64,000 bases of DNA from Brevibacillus humidisoli (GTDB lineage: Bacteria > Bacillota > Bacilli > Brevibacillales > Brevibacillaceae). The notes beneath the pieces were generated by a model. It did no database searches. It was not told the DNA's origin and saw only the letters and a program-made list of their open reading frames with translations. Positions 63,464-64,000 of this stretch are shown here, one piece after another. Numbering within the stretch: position 1 is the first letter of the stretch; every line of letters begins with the position of its first letter. The stretch is taken from positions 4,235,970-4,299,969 of the forward strand of contig NZ_CP087263.1 of assembly GCF_020923435.1 (NCBI RefSeq), given 5' to 3'. A program made the position numbers and the translations under genes.

Positions 63464-64000
63464 TGGAACAGCTTACGGCAAAAGATCAGAACTACGACGC
63501 GAGTCAAATACAGGTACTGGAAGGGTTGGAGGCTGTCCGGAAACGACCCGGAATGTACATCGGCTCTACCAGCAGCCGTGGGCTGCACCACCTGGTGTGG
63601 GAAATCGTCGATAACGCCATCGACGAGGCATTGGCTGGCTACTGTGACGAGATTCATGTCTACATTCGTCCCGACAATACGGTCACCGTGACAGACAATG
63701 GTCGCGGGATTCCCACAGGTATTCATGACAAGACGGGTAAATCAACGGTTGAAACCGTATTGACCGTGCTTCACGCCGGAGGAAAGTTTGGCGGCGGAGG
63801 CTATAAAGTGTCCGGCGGCTTGCACGGCGTAGGCAGTTCCGTGGTGAACGCTTTGTCCGAGTGGTTGGAAGTGGAAGTGAAGCAGAACGGCAATGTCTAT
63901 TTTATGCGCTTCAACCACGGTGTTCCGGAAGCGGATCTGAAAGTGGTAGGGGAGACAGAGGAAACGGGAACGATCGTTTCCTTTAAGCCTGACCCTGGGA
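63463..64000 (+). CDS. gyrB: DNA gyrase subunit B, partial at window edge
   Basis: GTG at 63463, GAGGAG 11 nt upstream. 179 codons are in the window: [21 protein letters not shown], then the GHKL ATPase landmarks [42 protein letters not shown] and the ATP lid [23 protein letters not shown]. It supplies ATP-driven negative supercoiling with GyrA, which should follow outside. Confidence 0.98.
   Translation, partial: MEQLTAKDQNYDASQIQVLEGLEAVRKRPGMYIGSTSSRGLHHLVWEIVDNAIDEALAGYCDEIHVYIRPDNTVTVTDNGRGIPTGIHDKTGKSTVETVLTVLHAGGKFGGGGYKVSGGLHGVGSSVVNALSEWLEVEVKQNGNVYFMRFNHGVPEADLKVVGETEETGTIVSFKPDPG

Overview
The window is the oriC-flanking part of a spore-forming Bacillales chromosome, most like Brevibacillus or a related Paenibacillaceae genus. 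This is inferred from gene order and protein character, not from a database search. The right end carries the standard origin block rpmH-(oriC)-dnaA-dnaN-rlbA-recF-remB-gyrB. Leftwards on the minus strand come rnpA, yidD, yidC/spoIIIJ, jag, mnmE, mnmG, rsmG, noc, soj, spo0J, ychF, rpsF-ssb-rpsR, yybS, gdpP, rplI, dnaC, purA and walR-K-H-I-J, then htrA and rlmH. This is the B. subtilis yyaA-yydA order. Spore-related genes (yyaC, a YjcZ-like miniprotein, SpoIIIJ, Soj/Spo0J) confirm an endospore former.

Layout: 1-15.2 kb is an accessory, visibly more AT-rich defence island that begins right after the 3' end of rlmH. It holds a DUF262/HNH GmrSD-like protein, and a restriction-modification operon (small HTH protein, two different 5-methylcytosine methyltransferases, a 1088-residue nuclease plus N6-methyltransferase-like protein, and a Vsr mismatch endonuclease). 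It also holds an orphan Dam-like adenine methyltransferase and two different IS21-family elements. One IS21 is complete (2887-5306, 9-bp target duplication) and has split the gene that lay directly upstream of the Dam-like gene. The broken gene can be restored in silico to a 242-residue ORF. Downstream of the Dam-like gene is an unexplained non-coding segment (about 1150-1680, minus strand). It has its own sigma-A-like promoter, several nested hairpins and a strong intrinsic terminator, and I propose it as a new structured RNA.

15.2-39.4 kb is core chromosome: rlmH, a CxxH/CxxC protein, bioY under a textbook BirA operator, htrA, the walRKHIJ cell-wall control operon, a LysM-G5-M23 cell-wall hydrolase, purA under PurBoxes, replicative helicase, L9, the c-di-AMP phosphodiesterase GdpP, the S6-SSB-S18 operon, ychF and an unusual exported PepF-like peptidase. 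A short palindromic repeat family recurs in the intergenic gaps.

39.4-58.5 kb carries a secondary cluster of DnaA boxes, a 29-codon YjcZ-like gene, DUF951, an MscS channel, DUF3343, yyaC, DUF554, a cysteine-desulfurase-like enzyme, the chromosome segregation genes with two perfect parS sites, tRNA-modification genes and a broken chemoreceptor. 58.5-64 kb is oriC itself: six consensus DnaA boxes upstream of dnaA, and a DnaA-trio plus AT-rich unwinding element between dnaA and dnaN.

Many start codons were moved from the longest ORF to a downstream ATG/GTG/TTG that has a properly spaced ribosome binding site. Each such change is stated in its entry.
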